DNA of 62,232 bases from an archaeon (GCA_016550425.1 JABXGS010000089.1:1-62232); one strand, 5' to 3'; counted from the stretch's first letter, positions 33,560-41,863 are shown. The notes: generated by a model from the sequence alone, not told the origin. Made by a program: numbers and translations.

Positions 33560-34555
33560 ATGCCCGAAATAATCGAATGGAAAAACATGCGAAAGAACGA
33601 CATCGTCTACCGATGGCCTAACGATCTCGTGAAATGGGGTAGCCAATGCCTCGTCCGCGAAAACCAGGCCGCTGTTTTCTACCGTGACGGAAAAGCCCTC
33701 GACGTAATGGGTGTTGGTCGCCACACCCTCACTACCGCCAATGTGCCGATTCTAACTGGGATACTACGTCGCATTGCAGGCTTCGACAAATCACCCTTCA
33801 CTGCTGAAGTAGTCTTCCTAAACACGACCAAATTCCAAGGTAAATTTGGTGGTAAAGGTCAAACTCGAGACCTTGCCCCCTTAATGTTCCACGGAGAGTT
33901 TTGGTTCGAAATCGATGATGCCCAAATCTTCGTCAACGAAGTCGTAGCAGGAGAAAATTACACAACCCAAGATGTCACCAACTTCATCCGATCCAAATTC
34001 GTCGAACTTGCCATGGACGAACTCGCGGGTTATAACCTGCAAGATGCAATGACCCGCCTTGACGAAACAAGCTTTAAAACCAAAGCCGAATTATCCGACA
34101 AGTTCGAAGAATATGGCCTAAAACTCCTTGACATGGCATTCGCCGGAATGGACACCTCCCCCGAATATCGCGAACGCCTCTTCTTCGCTGTCCAAGGTGT
34201 TAGTGGCCGAGAAGTCCTTACCGCTGAAACAATGCGCCGAAGCGCAGAAGCCCTCGGCCAAGGCGGAGGATCTGCTGGTGCAGGTGCAGGTATCGTCCTA
34301 ATCCCACAACTCGCCGAGATGATGCGCCAATCCCAGAAACCCCAAGAACAAGGCATCACCCATGTTGCCTGCCCACACTGTGGAGCAGCAATGCCACTGA
34401 AGGGTAATAAACCACCAAAATTCTGTCAAGAGTGCGGAAAACCCATCCGCCAGCAAGTGGATGAACGACGCAAAGCAGCTAAGTTCTGTCCTGAATGTGG
34501 AGCTCCTGCAAAGAAGGGCGCCAAATTCTGTGGCGAATGTGGTGCTAAGCTTTAG
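33560..34555 (+). CDS. SPFH-domain protein with C-terminal zinc ribbons (YdjI-like)
   Basis: About 331 residues. The N-terminal two thirds match the YdjI / virion-core-like branch of SPFH proteins: IVYRWPNDLVKWGSQCLVRE, QAAVFYRDGKALDVMGVG, then the beta-rich SPFH core and a long helix (LQDAMTRLDETSFKTKAELS). A Gly/Ala linker leads to two zinc-ribbon pairs (CPHCG with CQECG, and CPECG with CGECG). ATG 33560 follows GAGGGAG; the longer frame from 33485 is unlikely. B. subtilis YdjI belongs to the ydjFGHI operon with PspA. A membrane-associated oligomer is expected, though no helix anchors it. Confidence 0.85.
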   Translation: MPEIIEWKNMRKNDIVYRWPNDLVKWGSQCLVRENQAAVFYRDGKALDVMGVGRHTLTTANVPILTGILRRIAGFDKSPFTAEVVFLNTTKFQGKFGGKGQTRDLAPLMFHGEFWFEIDDAQIFVNEVVAGENYTTQDVTNFIRSKFVELAMDELAGYNLQDAMTRLDETSFKTKAELSDKFEEYGLKLLDMAFAGMDTSPEYRERLFFAVQGVSGREVLTAETMRRSAEALGQGGGSAGAGAGIVLIPQLAEMMRQSQKPQEQGITHVACPHCGAAMPLKGNKPPKFCQECGKPIRQQVDERRKAAKFCPECGAPAKKGAKFCGECGAKL

Positions 34556-34569
34556 GATATCGATGAATT

Positions 34570-34612
34570 GAGGGCGTTCTGCCCTCTCCTTCCTTTCTTT
34601 TTTCTTTTCCTT
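34570..34612 (+). terminator. Terminator after the SPFH gene
   Basis: GAGGGC-GTTCT-GCCCTC (34570-34586) is a perfect six-pair hairpin 15 bases after the stop. A strongly T-rich tract follows to about 34612. Confidence 0.65.
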
Positions 34613-34694
34613 TGAGTGAGGATACCAGTTCTATATATTAAACGTGGTTGTCAAGCTTGGTTGTCTAGGAGGACAGTTGTTCTTTTCATTTTCC

Positions 34695-34701
34695 TTATAT
34701 A
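34695..34701 (+). promoter_or_regulatory. TATA box for the first surface-protein gene
   Basis: TTATATA lies 43-49 bases upstream of the GTG at 34744, placing the transcription start about 20 bases before the coding region. No operator-like repeat was seen beside it. Confidence 0.45.
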
Positions 34702-34743
34702 CGCTCGCTGAGTAGTAGGAGTAGAACAGGAAATCTGTATTGA

Positions 34744-36150
34744 GTGGACTCAGATTTGAAAGGGTATGCTAAATGGCTGTCATTGGCTTTGTTCGGGTTT
34801 TGCTTACTCTTTTTTCTATCGCCGGCGCAGGTGGGAGCGCAGCCGCCACAGCAGTGGATTCCGGGGGTGGAGCGGCAATTCTTTGGGCATACCTTTGCGG
34901 AGACAGCGTGGACGAATGATTCGATTGTCTTTGAATCGGAGAATAATGATACCGTGCAATTCATTGCGAGTTACTTGAATTATGATCAAGGGGAAGGCGA
35001 GTTTCAAGCGATGCTTATTGCCTTGGGAGTGATTGAAAACGAGAATGGAACCCAATCAACATTGCCGTATCAGCTGTTGGGGCTTCACTTCACGACCAAG
35101 GGTGGACAAGATATCTTTGCAGGATCACTGCTCGCTTTTTTGTTTGGGTTCAATGACACAGATCATAATGGGGTACCAAGTCTCGGTGAAAACAGATTCT
35201 TCATTATTCCATATGGGTTTAATGAGGGGAATACATCCGCACCGTTGACAGTAGAGGCAATTCCGATTACACAGCTGGACGAGGATCATTATCAGTTTGG
35301 GGTTCGATACCGGAACTTATACGGACGAATCGTTTCCGCAAATAATGAAGGCGAGTTTGTATGGACATTGCTGGTACCCTTCTATGAGATCACGTTTAGT
35401 GAGCTTACAGTGATTTATGACATACAAGTGGATTCAGAAAGTGGAGAAATCACCACCGAGACTTATTATACGATTGGGCAGGTCACAGATTTTCGATTTC
35501 TCGGAATCTCCATTCCTAACTTTCATGACGCACTCGAAGACATTGGCATTGGAGTTGCCCATTTGGGCATTATTCTAACAACGAAGTATTACACCCGGAT
35601 TGCAGGAACTACACCAGTCAGTGGAACTGACCAACCCCTGGTGAACATCTCTACGGATACCTGGGGGCGTGACCGGGCATTTGCCTTGAGCACCCGGGGA
35701 ACCTATGATGTGCTCAATGAAAGTACTACGCCCTATTCGGCGCTGCAGACTGGACTTCCTGCGTATAGTTGGATTCTTTCTCCTCAACCAATTGATCTAA
35801 TTCTTCTCCTCTGGCAATTACCAATTTCAGCGAATATCTTCAGTGTTTTTGCTTATGCCATGAGTTCGTATCTTCAACGTATCTTTGAAGGCCCCTTGGA
35901 TGTGTATAATCATGCCGAGAATGTGTTCAATACTGCGGCATTTTGGTATGGCATAACCTTTCCTGAATCGAATGGTTACCGAGTTGAACATGACCCAGTG
36001 TATACAGCCTTTTCAAATATTGGTCAGGTAGCAAGCCCGATTGGACTAATCATTATCGGAACAGTGGCACTGATTGCGCTTATTGTTGTAGTTTTACGCG
36101 TTGTGCGATCAAATGGACGTAGAAATCATAGTGTGAAAACAGAACCATGA
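34744..36150 (+). CDS. Secreted, membrane-anchored surface protein, family unknown (paralogue 1)
   Basis: About 468 residues: a signal peptide (WLSLALFGFCLLFFLSPAQV), a large extracytoplasmic region and one C-terminal helix (LIIIGTVALIALIVVVLRVV) with a basic tail. Conserved with the paralogue at 37183 are HTFAE, STLPYQL, HFTT, FIIPYG, SELT, YTIGQV, RGTYD, PAYSWI and, near the end, GYRVEHDPVYTAFSNIGQ. Aromatic- and acid-rich beta segments suggest a beta-sandwich. I know no named domain. It starts with GTG and is the first gene of a trio with the winged-helix/RDD protein and the second paralogue. Confidence 0.75.
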   Translation: MDSDLKGYAKWLSLALFGFCLLFFLSPAQVGAQPPQQWIPGVERQFFGHTFAETAWTNDSIVFESENNDTVQFIASYLNYDQGEGEFQAMLIALGVIENENGTQSTLPYQLLGLHFTTKGGQDIFAGSLLAFLFGFNDTDHNGVPSLGENRFFIIPYGFNEGNTSAPLTVEAIPITQLDEDHYQFGVRYRNLYGRIVSANNEGEFVWTLLVPFYEITFSELTVIYDIQVDSESGEITTETYYTIGQVTDFRFLGISIPNFHDALEDIGIGVAHLGIILTTKYYTRIAGTTPVSGTDQPLVNISTDTWGRDRAFALSTRGTYDVLNESTTPYSALQTGLPAYSWILSPQPIDLILLLWQLPISANIFSVFAYAMSSYLQRIFEGPLDVYNHAENVFNTAAFWYGITFPESNGYRVEHDPVYTAFSNIGQVASPIGLIIIGTVALIALIVVVLRVVRSNGRRNHSVKTEP

Positions 36151-36165
36151 GATTTGGACGATATG

Positions 36166-36172
36166 TATAAAG
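36166..36172 (+). promoter_or_regulatory. TATA box for the winged-helix/RDD gene
   Basis: TATAAAG lies in the gap after the first surface protein. Transcription would start near 36195, leaving a leader of about 70 bases before the ATG at 36267. Confidence 0.4.
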
Positions 36173-36266
36173 GCGCAATTTCCTCAGTGAATAAAGAAGG
36201 CGGCTACTCCAAGGACCCGGAGAGCACAATGTGGACAACACCTCTGAGATGATATGCTGGGGATGA

Positions 36267-37022
36267 ATGCAATCGATGACGGATTTGGACGAGTTCCTAA
36301 CGGCGATAGGACATCAATTACGCCGCCAAATCCTTGAAACCATTTACGACAGCCCGGGTATTTCCTATTCACAAATTCTCGCCCGAGTCAACATATCGAG
36401 TGGAAAACTGAATTTCCATTTACAAAAACTGGAACCCTTTCTAGCCCAAGTCGATGGTCAATATCAGATTTCGAATGACGGATTGAAACTTTATCGCACA
36501 TGGAAAATGTTGGAAGGACGGCTTAGTGGGACTGAAGTCACAAAACCTGAAACCCCTGGGTTGTTTGTGGGTCGCAGAATAGTGGCATTTCTAATCGATG
36601 TCCTCTTGATTCTATCTTTGCTGTTCATTGCTGCAGATTTTTCGTCAGCGTTCCTGTTGGTTCCAGCTTGGTGGTCGGGAGGAGTTCCAGTCCCTCTGTT
36701 CCTCATTCGAATTTTTGACATGTTTCTCATTTACCCGGATCTGACGGTCGTGCTGATTCGAGCTTTCATCTTGGCAATTTTATGGATGTATTTTACCCTC
36801 TTGGAAGGTTACCGTGGACAGAGCCTCGGGAAGATGATTCTCGGCATTCGACTTGTGGATGTCAGCGGTGCCCGGATGGCCCAACATCCAGCAGCAGTAC
36901 GGGCGTTAACTAAGGTTCTCATCTTACCCTTTGACATTCTTATGGGATTGATTAAGACACGAAAAGCCGGTTTTCTTCGCTTCTTCGGTCATTACACACG
37001 GAGCTGGGTGGTTCGAAACTAA
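36267..37022 (+). CDS. Winged-helix DNA-binding domain fused to an RDD membrane domain
   Basis: A 251-residue fusion. Residues 5-80 form an ArsR-type winged helix (LRRQILETIYDSPGISYSQI, NISSGKLNFHLQKLEPFL, VDGQYQISNDGLKLY). From about residue 95 an RDD domain follows, with FVGRRIVAFLIDVLLIL carrying the Arg-Asp-Asp-type motif and later GYRGQSLGKMILGIRLVDVSG; it has about three to four membrane helices. A DNA-binding module joined to a membrane domain suggests a membrane-tethered regulator. It lies between two paralogous surface-protein genes, the likeliest targets. The signal sensed is unknown. Confidence 0.82.
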   Translation: MQSMTDLDEFLTAIGHQLRRQILETIYDSPGISYSQILARVNISSGKLNFHLQKLEPFLAQVDGQYQISNDGLKLYRTWKMLEGRLSGTEVTKPETPGLFVGRRIVAFLIDVLLILSLLFIAADFSSAFLLVPAWWSGGVPVPLFLIRIFDMFLIYPDLTVVLIRAFILAILWMYFTLLEGYRGQSLGKMILGIRLVDVSGARMAQHPAAVRALTKVLILPFDILMGLIKTRKAGFLRFFGHYTRSWVVRN

Positions 37023-37043
37023 CTAATGCTTGTCCTAGTTGAA

Positions 37044-37059
37044 CTTTTTTCGAAAAAAG
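37044..37059. promoter_or_regulatory. 16-base palindrome CTTTTTTCGAAAAAAG
   Basis: A perfect palindrome 22 bases after the stop of the winged-helix/RDD gene. It has no loop, so it is a better protein-binding site than an RNA hairpin, though its T-run could also help termination. Confidence 0.4.
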
Positions 37060-37072
37060 CTTAGTTAACCGC

Positions 37073-37092
37073 AGTTTTCTAGATAGAAAACT
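37073..37092. promoter_or_regulatory. Inverted repeat AGTTTTCTA-GA-TAGAAAACT
   Basis: A perfect nine-base inverted repeat with a two-base centre lies 15 bases upstream of a TATA-like CTTTAAATT (37107-37115). This is a typical place for an activator or repressor of the second surface protein at 37183; the adjacent winged-helix protein is a candidate binder. Confidence 0.5.
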
Positions 37093-37106
37093 ATTCTTAT
37101 CAACTT

Positions 37107-37115
37107 CTTTAAATT
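37107..37115 (+). promoter_or_regulatory. TATA-like box for the second surface protein
   Basis: CTTTAAATT would place the transcription start near 37138, about 45 bases before the ATG at 37183. Confidence 0.35.
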
Positions 37116-37182
37116 CATCATTTGAGAGGGAAAACTAACGAGCAAACACTTGCCGATAACGGTTAAGGTGTGCTTTAAATTG

Positions 37183-38583
37183 ATGAAAAAATCGAAAATA
37201 CTCCCAATAATGGCTCTGATGCTTGCATTAGCGGTTGTCTTTGCCCCAATGACGACTCAAGCCCTTCCACCTGAAACCTATGTTCCTGGCAGCGAAGCGT
37301 TACTATTTGACCATACTTTCGCCGAGGTGGGTGGATGGACAAAAGAAGTCAACATAACCGACGATGAGACAGGAAACCACGTGGAGCTCATTATGCACCA
37401 CGTTAACTACGACGGCACTGGCGCATTCGAAGCAGCCCTATTGGCGCTTGGTGATGTCTACCTCGCCGAAAACGATACCCATTCCACATTCCCCTACCAG
37501 CTCTTTGGAATGCACTTCACGACTCCTAATGGTGTCGAGATCTTTACAGGTGCCGTGTTTGCCTTCATGTTCGCTTTCAACGATACCGGTGCAGGGGATC
37601 ACCACACAAACAACGTCCGAGATCCTGATGAAGACATGTGGTTCATCATTCCCTATGGATGGGATGGTGGAAACCGAACCTCAGCAACACCCGAAGTTTC
37701 AGCTATCACAATGGATACCAGCACTCCTGGTGAATACCGCTTTGGTGTTACCTACGAAAACCTCTACGCGCGCATTGTCGACCGAGGAAGCCTTGGAGGA
37801 TTCATTGCAACTCTTTTAATTCCTTTCTTCGAGGTTCAAGTCAGTGAACTCACATTTGAATACGTGGTCACAGTGAACAGCACCTCAGGGGAAATTACGG
37901 CTGAAACCTTCTATACCATTGGACAAGTCGAGGCATTATACGCCTTTGGACAAGCAGTACCCATACAGGAAGTTCATGATGCATTTGAAAATATTACAGT
38001 GGGTGCAGCTCACTTTGTGAGTGTTTGGGGTTCACAATATTACACACAAACCGGATCAACAACTCCAGCTCCTGCCGCTGATTGGCGATACGCCAATATT
38101 ACTACCGATCCTTTAGGACGTCATCGTGCCTTTGCAGTTGGTGTTCGTGGCACCTACGATCTTCTGAATGAATCTGATGGCAACGCAGTGATTAGCTCTG
38201 ACAATCCAGCGTACAGTTGGATCATGACACCACTACTAACAGATATGTTCCTAGTTGGATGGCAATTTCCATTCTCAGCAGACTTTCTCGCCATTTGGTC
38301 ATACGCCGTTGCTAGCTCCACACTACAAGCTCTATATGATGGCCCCCTCGACCTCTATGAACACGCCGATTCAGCATTCAATAACAAAGCCTTTTGGTAC
38401 GCAATTACCTTCCCCAAGTTTGGTGGATATCGGGTTGAACATGACCCAGTGTATACAGCTTACTCTAACATTGGACAGGCAGCATCGCCAGGAATCCCTG
38501 GATTCCCATGGGAAGCTGTTTTGATTGGTGTAGTCACCTGTCTGGTTGCAGTTTTCCTCGTCCGTCGACGTAAGAAAGTTTAA
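37183..38583 (+). CDS. Secreted surface protein with PGIPGF-type sorting signal (paralogue 2)
   Basis: About 466 residues: a signal peptide (MKKSKILPIMALMLALAVVF...TQA), a long extracytoplasmic region homologous to the product of 34744, and a C-terminus reading PGIPGF, a hydrophobic helix and RRRKK. That tripartite ending is the layout of archaeosortase-processed CTERM proteins; PGIPGF-like motifs are, from memory, common in Asgard surface proteins. Shared blocks include YDLLNES, PAYSWI and GYRVEHDPVYTAYSNIGQ. ATG 37183 begins the signal peptide, so the longer frame from 37150 is rejected. A strong terminator follows. Function unknown. Confidence 0.78.
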   Translation: MKKSKILPIMALMLALAVVFAPMTTQALPPETYVPGSEALLFDHTFAEVGGWTKEVNITDDETGNHVELIMHHVNYDGTGAFEAALLALGDVYLAENDTHSTFPYQLFGMHFTTPNGVEIFTGAVFAFMFAFNDTGAGDHHTNNVRDPDEDMWFIIPYGWDGGNRTSATPEVSAITMDTSTPGEYRFGVTYENLYARIVDRGSLGGFIATLLIPFFEVQVSELTFEYVVTVNSTSGEITAETFYTIGQVEALYAFGQAVPIQEVHDAFENITVGAAHFVSVWGSQYYTQTGSTTPAPAADWRYANITTDPLGRHRAFAVGVRGTYDLLNESDGNAVISSDNPAYSWIMTPLLTDMFLVGWQFPFSADFLAIWSYAVASSTLQALYDGPLDLYEHADSAFNNKAFWYAITFPKFGGYRVEHDPVYTAYSNIGQAASPGIPGFPWEAVLIGVVTCLVAVFLVRRRKKV

Positions 38584-38612
38584 CCCGCTAACTAGCTACC
38601 TCCTAACGCGGT

Positions 38613-38655
38613 ATCCGCTCGCCCAATGAGGGTGGGCGGATCCTTTCTCCTTTTT
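38613..38655 (+). terminator. Strong hairpin terminator after the second surface protein
   Basis: ATCCGCTCGCCC (38613-38624), loop AATGA, GGGTGGGCGGAT (38630-38641) make a 12-pair stem with two G-T pairs. A T-rich tract with a seven-T run follows. Confidence 0.7.
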
Positions 38656-38718
38656 TTAATTCGTTTCAATAAACACTGGGAGTGGCTAGTAAGATGCAAG
38701 CGGTTAAAAGCTACATGA

Positions 38719-38733
38719 GTTAACACTGTTAAC
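38719..38733. promoter_or_regulatory. Palindrome GTTAACACTGTTAAC abutting a start codon
   Basis: A perfect inverted repeat (GTTAACA-C-TGTTAAC) ends one base before the ATG at 38734. With TTAAAAG at 38704-38710 as a possible TATA element it would cover the transcription start, a repressor-like position. A one-mismatch copy with the same spacing lies upstream of ferritin (43712-43726). Confidence 0.5.
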
Positions 38734-39429
38734 ATGCCTATCCGTGAGATCATCGAAATTGACGAGGAGAAATGCACTGGTTGTGGCGAATGTATTCCCA
38801 ATTGCGCAGAAGGCGCTCTAAAGATTATCGACGGAAAAGCCAGACTAGTCCGTGATGACTTATGTGATGGACTTGGGGCCTGTCTAGGCCATTGCCCTGA
38901 AGGGGCACTAAGGATTATACACCGGGAAGCCCCCGCTTTTGATGAAGAAGCGGTGGAAGAGTATTTAGCTAGCGGTGAAGCACCAAATTGTGTAACCTGC
39001 GATGTCAAAGTCGATGCATCAACTTCCGAGACTCCTACTCAACTTCAGGGGGAAGTAGTCCCTATTGGACAACGGCAATGGCCGATAGCATTACGTCTGG
39101 TTTCGGTCAAGGCACCCTTTTTCCAAAACGCCGATTTATTGGTTGTGGCTGATTGTGTGCCTTTTGCATATCCAAAATTTCAGCAGGAGTTCCTATCGGG
39201 AAGGGTACTAGTTTATGGTTGCCCGAAATTTGATAACGCCCAAGCATATGTGGATAAACTCACTGAGATTTTCCGGAATAATTCGATTAAGAGCATAACG
39301 ATGCTGAAAATGGAAGTTCCGTGCTGTTCGGGGCTCGGACGAATTGTTGAACTCGCCATTAATCAATCAAAGAAAGATATCCCAGTGGAGAATATCACCA
39401 TTGGGCTAAAGGGGAATAAGAAGCGCTAA
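38734..39429 (+). CDS. 2[4Fe-4S] ferredoxin-domain protein with C-terminal oxidoreductase-like domain
   Basis: A 231-residue protein. Two ferredoxin motifs open it: CTGCGECIPNC with a downstream partner, and a second with LCDGLGACLGHCPEGAL, where one spacing is unusual. The C-terminal 120 residues (LLVVADCVPFAYPKFQQEFL, VLVYGCPKFDN, MEVPCCSGL) contain further Cys. This architecture is common in strict anaerobes, where the protein is usually of unknown role but found with redox and stress genes. The ATG directly follows a palindrome, and the mRNA is probably leaderless or very short-leadered. Confidence 0.85.
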   Translation: MPIREIIEIDEEKCTGCGECIPNCAEGALKIIDGKARLVRDDLCDGLGACLGHCPEGALRIIHREAPAFDEEAVEEYLASGEAPNCVTCDVKVDASTSETPTQLQGEVVPIGQRQWPIALRLVSVKAPFFQNADLLVVADCVPFAYPKFQQEFLSGRVLVYGCPKFDNAQAYVDKLTEIFRNNSIKSITMLKMEVPCCSGLGRIVELAINQSKKDIPVENITIGLKGNKKR

Positions 39430-39445
39430 TAGGTTGATTGGGAGC

Positions 39446-39943
39446 CTAGCTGGTTGATTGAACCCGACCAATATCATCAACCGCATGTTGTATTTCACCG
39501 TAGGGCGGTTCAATCGCAGGATTATCAGTAACCCATTTCCAGCGAATGAAGCCTTCAGCGCTAATAATAAAGACTGCACGTTTTGCAGCAGTATAATCGT
39601 TGAGTGTGCCCAACCCCTCTTGGACCACATCATAAGCGCGAATAACCACCCGATTATAATCGCTGAGAATGGGAAAGAAAAGCCGGTTTTGTTCAGCAAA
39701 GGCTTTGTTGGTAAAGGGATCATTCACACTAATTGCAAGGATTTGCGCATTAACAGATTCAAAATTTGCTAGAGAATCTCTGAAGTGGCACAACTCTTTG
39801 GTACATACGCTGGTAAATGCTCCAGGAAAGAAAGCCAGTACAACGATTTGCCCTTTGAATTCTTTAAGAGTGCGGAGTTTCAACTCTGTATCATACAATT
39901 TGATTGGTGGAGCCGATTGGCCAATTTGAAGTCGTGAAGACAC
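39446..39943 (-). CDS. Peroxiredoxin (AhpC/TSA, BCP-type)
   Basis: A 165-residue thioredoxin-fold peroxidase. The peroxidatic Cys is in FFPGAFTSVCTKELCHFRD (the VCT of the PxxxTxxC motif), with a second Cys five residues later as in AhpE/BCP-like one-module enzymes; a catalytic Arg lies in AAKRAVFII or nearby. It removes hydrogen peroxide and organic peroxides with an external thiol reductant. It is convergent with the ferredoxin-like gene (17-base gap) and belongs to the redox/iron block. The thiol partner is not encoded next to it. Confidence 0.93.
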   Translation of the reverse strand: MSSRLQIGQSAPPIKLYDTELKLRTLKEFKGQIVVLAFFPGAFTSVCTKELCHFRDSLANFESVNAQILAISVNDPFTNKAFAEQNRLFFPILSDYNRVVIRAYDVVQEGLGTLNDYTAAKRAVFIISAEGFIRWKWVTDNPAIEPPYGEIQHAVDDIGRVQSTS

Positions 39944-40036
39944 GAAAGCAGCCTCCCAAGCACAATAAGGACGAATGCGTTGTGATAAGCCTTCCTATTC
40001 GCTAAGTGCCATTGATAACCAGGAAGTTACAAAGTT

Positions 40037-40336
40037 TTACTGACCTTTTTCTGAGAGAAGTTGACGCCGATATCGCATACCCTCAGGGGTTAGCCGATAA
40101 GCAAAGAAGGTGGCATCAGGACCCATCAAGTGGATTCGACTACTGGGACAAGCAAAACGAGACGAGCACTGAAGACAATCTCGACCATTTTTAGTGATTC
40201 GTGTAAGGTAGCCCGCATTAATCAGGGGTTGCAGAAGTGTATTTAATTCTTCTAATTTCAGGTCTAGATTTTTGGCAAGCTGGTGTTCGTCTACGACGCC
40301 AGCCTTACGAATCTGCTCTAATATCTTCAATTCCAT
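40037..40336 (-). CDS. Small winged-helix protein with Cys cluster (FeoC/MarR-like)
   Basis: A 99-residue protein: a winged helix (LEQIRKAGVVDEHQLAKNLD, LKLEELNTLLQPLINAGYL) and an inserted Cys group CLQCSSRFACP before a final helix (YRLTPEGMRYRRQLL). Three Cys in that spacing could hold an iron-sulfur cluster or zinc, as in FeoC-like regulators. It is divergent from pncB (start 40457) and lies in the redox/iron block, so a redox-sensing transcription factor is a reasonable guess. No ligand is known. Confidence 0.68.
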   Translation of the reverse strand: MELKILEQIRKAGVVDEHQLAKNLDLKLEELNTLLQPLINAGYLTRITKNGRDCLQCSSRFACPSSRIHLMGPDATFFAYRLTPEGMRYRRQLLSEKGQ

Positions 40337-40456
40337 GGTGTTAATTCACCCCAGCCGATGAAATCTCATTGTCTTAGCACACCTATTTGAAAACATGTGC
40401 CTAAAACCTTATAGTAGTACATTCCTGCTTTAAGAAAGAAATTAGAGGTTAATCGC

Positions 40457-41863
40457 ATGTCACTACCGAAACTGGGACTCATTTCCTCGAACGAACTTGC
40501 CCTCTTCTTAGACTATTATGAGCTTACAAGCAGCAAGACTGATTTTGATCAGGAAAATGATGCAATAGTTACGCAGGAATATTTTATTCGGTCTGTGCCA
40601 TTTGGGAGCTATTTAGTGGCAGTGGGTTTAGAGCAGGTTATCGCCTTTGTAATAAACTTGCACTTCGAGGAAAAGGACCTTGGATGGTTGGAAGCAACTT
40701 CAGGACCTGACTTTCGAAATGGTTTCCTAGATTTTCTCATGAACTTTAAATTCAGTGGAGAGATTCACGCAGTACCTGAAGGAACGGTTGTTTTTCCCAA
40801 TGAACCTCTAATCAATGTGACTGGTCCCACCATGGAAGTCCAATTGCTCGAGACCTATCTCCTGAACATAATGAACTTTCAGACACTGGTCGCAACGAAA
40901 ACAGCTCGCATGGTTGATGTAGCAGGAGAACGCACTGTCGTCGATTTTGGAGCTCGTCGTGCTCATGGCCGAGATGCAGCATTATTAGCTGCTCGAGCAG
41001 CATATCTTGCAGGAGCAACGGGAACATCGTTAGTATTAGCTGGAAAAATCTGGAACATCCCATATATTGGGACAATGCCTCACGCCTTTATTCAAAATCG
41101 CCCAAACGAATTACAAGCATTTCGAGAGTATTCAGCATCATTTCCTCATAATACTATCTTGTTGGTTGATACCTATGATTCCTTGGAAGGAGTAAAGAAT
41201 GCTATTATGGTTGGGAAGGAATTACATGAACAAGGTTATCGTCTCAATGGGATTCGCCTTGACAGCGGTGACTTGGCAAACCTAAGCATTGAATCCAGAA
41301 AATTGTTAGATGAAGCGGGCTTACACGATACGAAAATCTTTGTGAGCAGCGATCTTGATGAGTACCGTATCGAAGAACTAATTCGCGCTGATGCGCCAAT
41401 TGACGGATTTGGAGTAGGTACTCGACTCGTTACTGGTGCTAATTACAATCCTATTACACGAGAAGGAGGACCATCAGCACTTCAGGGTGTGTATAAGCTC
41501 GTTGAGCGAATTGGAAAAGATGGGCATCCAATTCCTAAAACCAAGCTCAGTGCACACAAAGTATTGTTACCTTATCGGAAACAGATCTATCGCCAGTTTA
41601 ATGAGGCAGGAATGTTTCACCGAGACACAATTGCACGATGGGATGAAGAGATTCCGGATTCCAAGCCAATACTGGTTCCAATTATCCAAAAAGGGAAGGT
41701 TACCTACACGTTTCCATCGCTTGAGGAAAGTCAGCAATATTGTAAAGACCAGATCGCAAAATTACCTAAACAATATCGTCTTCTGAGCGAAGCGCCAATT
41801 TTCCCGGTGAAACTTAGTCCGCTATTGGAAGAAGTGAGTAATACCACCGCGTTAACTAGCTAA
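40457..41863 (+). CDS. pncB: Nicotinate phosphoribosyltransferase
   Basis: A 468-residue enzyme that makes nicotinate mononucleotide from nicotinate and PRPP (Preiss-Handler NAD salvage). Recognisable parts are YFIRSVPFGSYLVAVGLEQV at the N-terminus, DFGARRAHGRDAALLAARAA with the substrate-contacting Arg-His region, and DTYDSLEGVKNAI plus IRLDSGDLANLS in the phosphate-binding half. GAGGT precedes the ATG and CCTTATAG at 40408 could be its TATA box. A nicotinamidase-like gene lies two genes away (43.1 kb), together forming the route from nicotinamide. Confidence 0.94.
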   Translation: MSLPKLGLISSNELALFLDYYELTSSKTDFDQENDAIVTQEYFIRSVPFGSYLVAVGLEQVIAFVINLHFEEKDLGWLEATSGPDFRNGFLDFLMNFKFSGEIHAVPEGTVVFPNEPLINVTGPTMEVQLLETYLLNIMNFQTLVATKTARMVDVAGERTVVDFGARRAHGRDAALLAARAAYLAGATGTSLVLAGKIWNIPYIGTMPHAFIQNRPNELQAFREYSASFPHNTILLVDTYDSLEGVKNAIMVGKELHEQGYRLNGIRLDSGDLANLSIESRKLLDEAGLHDTKIFVSSDLDEYRIEELIRADAPIDGFGVGTRLVTGANYNPITREGGPSALQGVYKLVERIGKDGHPIPKTKLSAHKVLLPYRKQIYRQFNEAGMFHRDTIARWDEEIPDSKPILVPIIQKGKVTYTFPSLEESQQYCKDQIAKLPKQYRLLSEAPIFPVKLSPLLEEVSNTTALTS

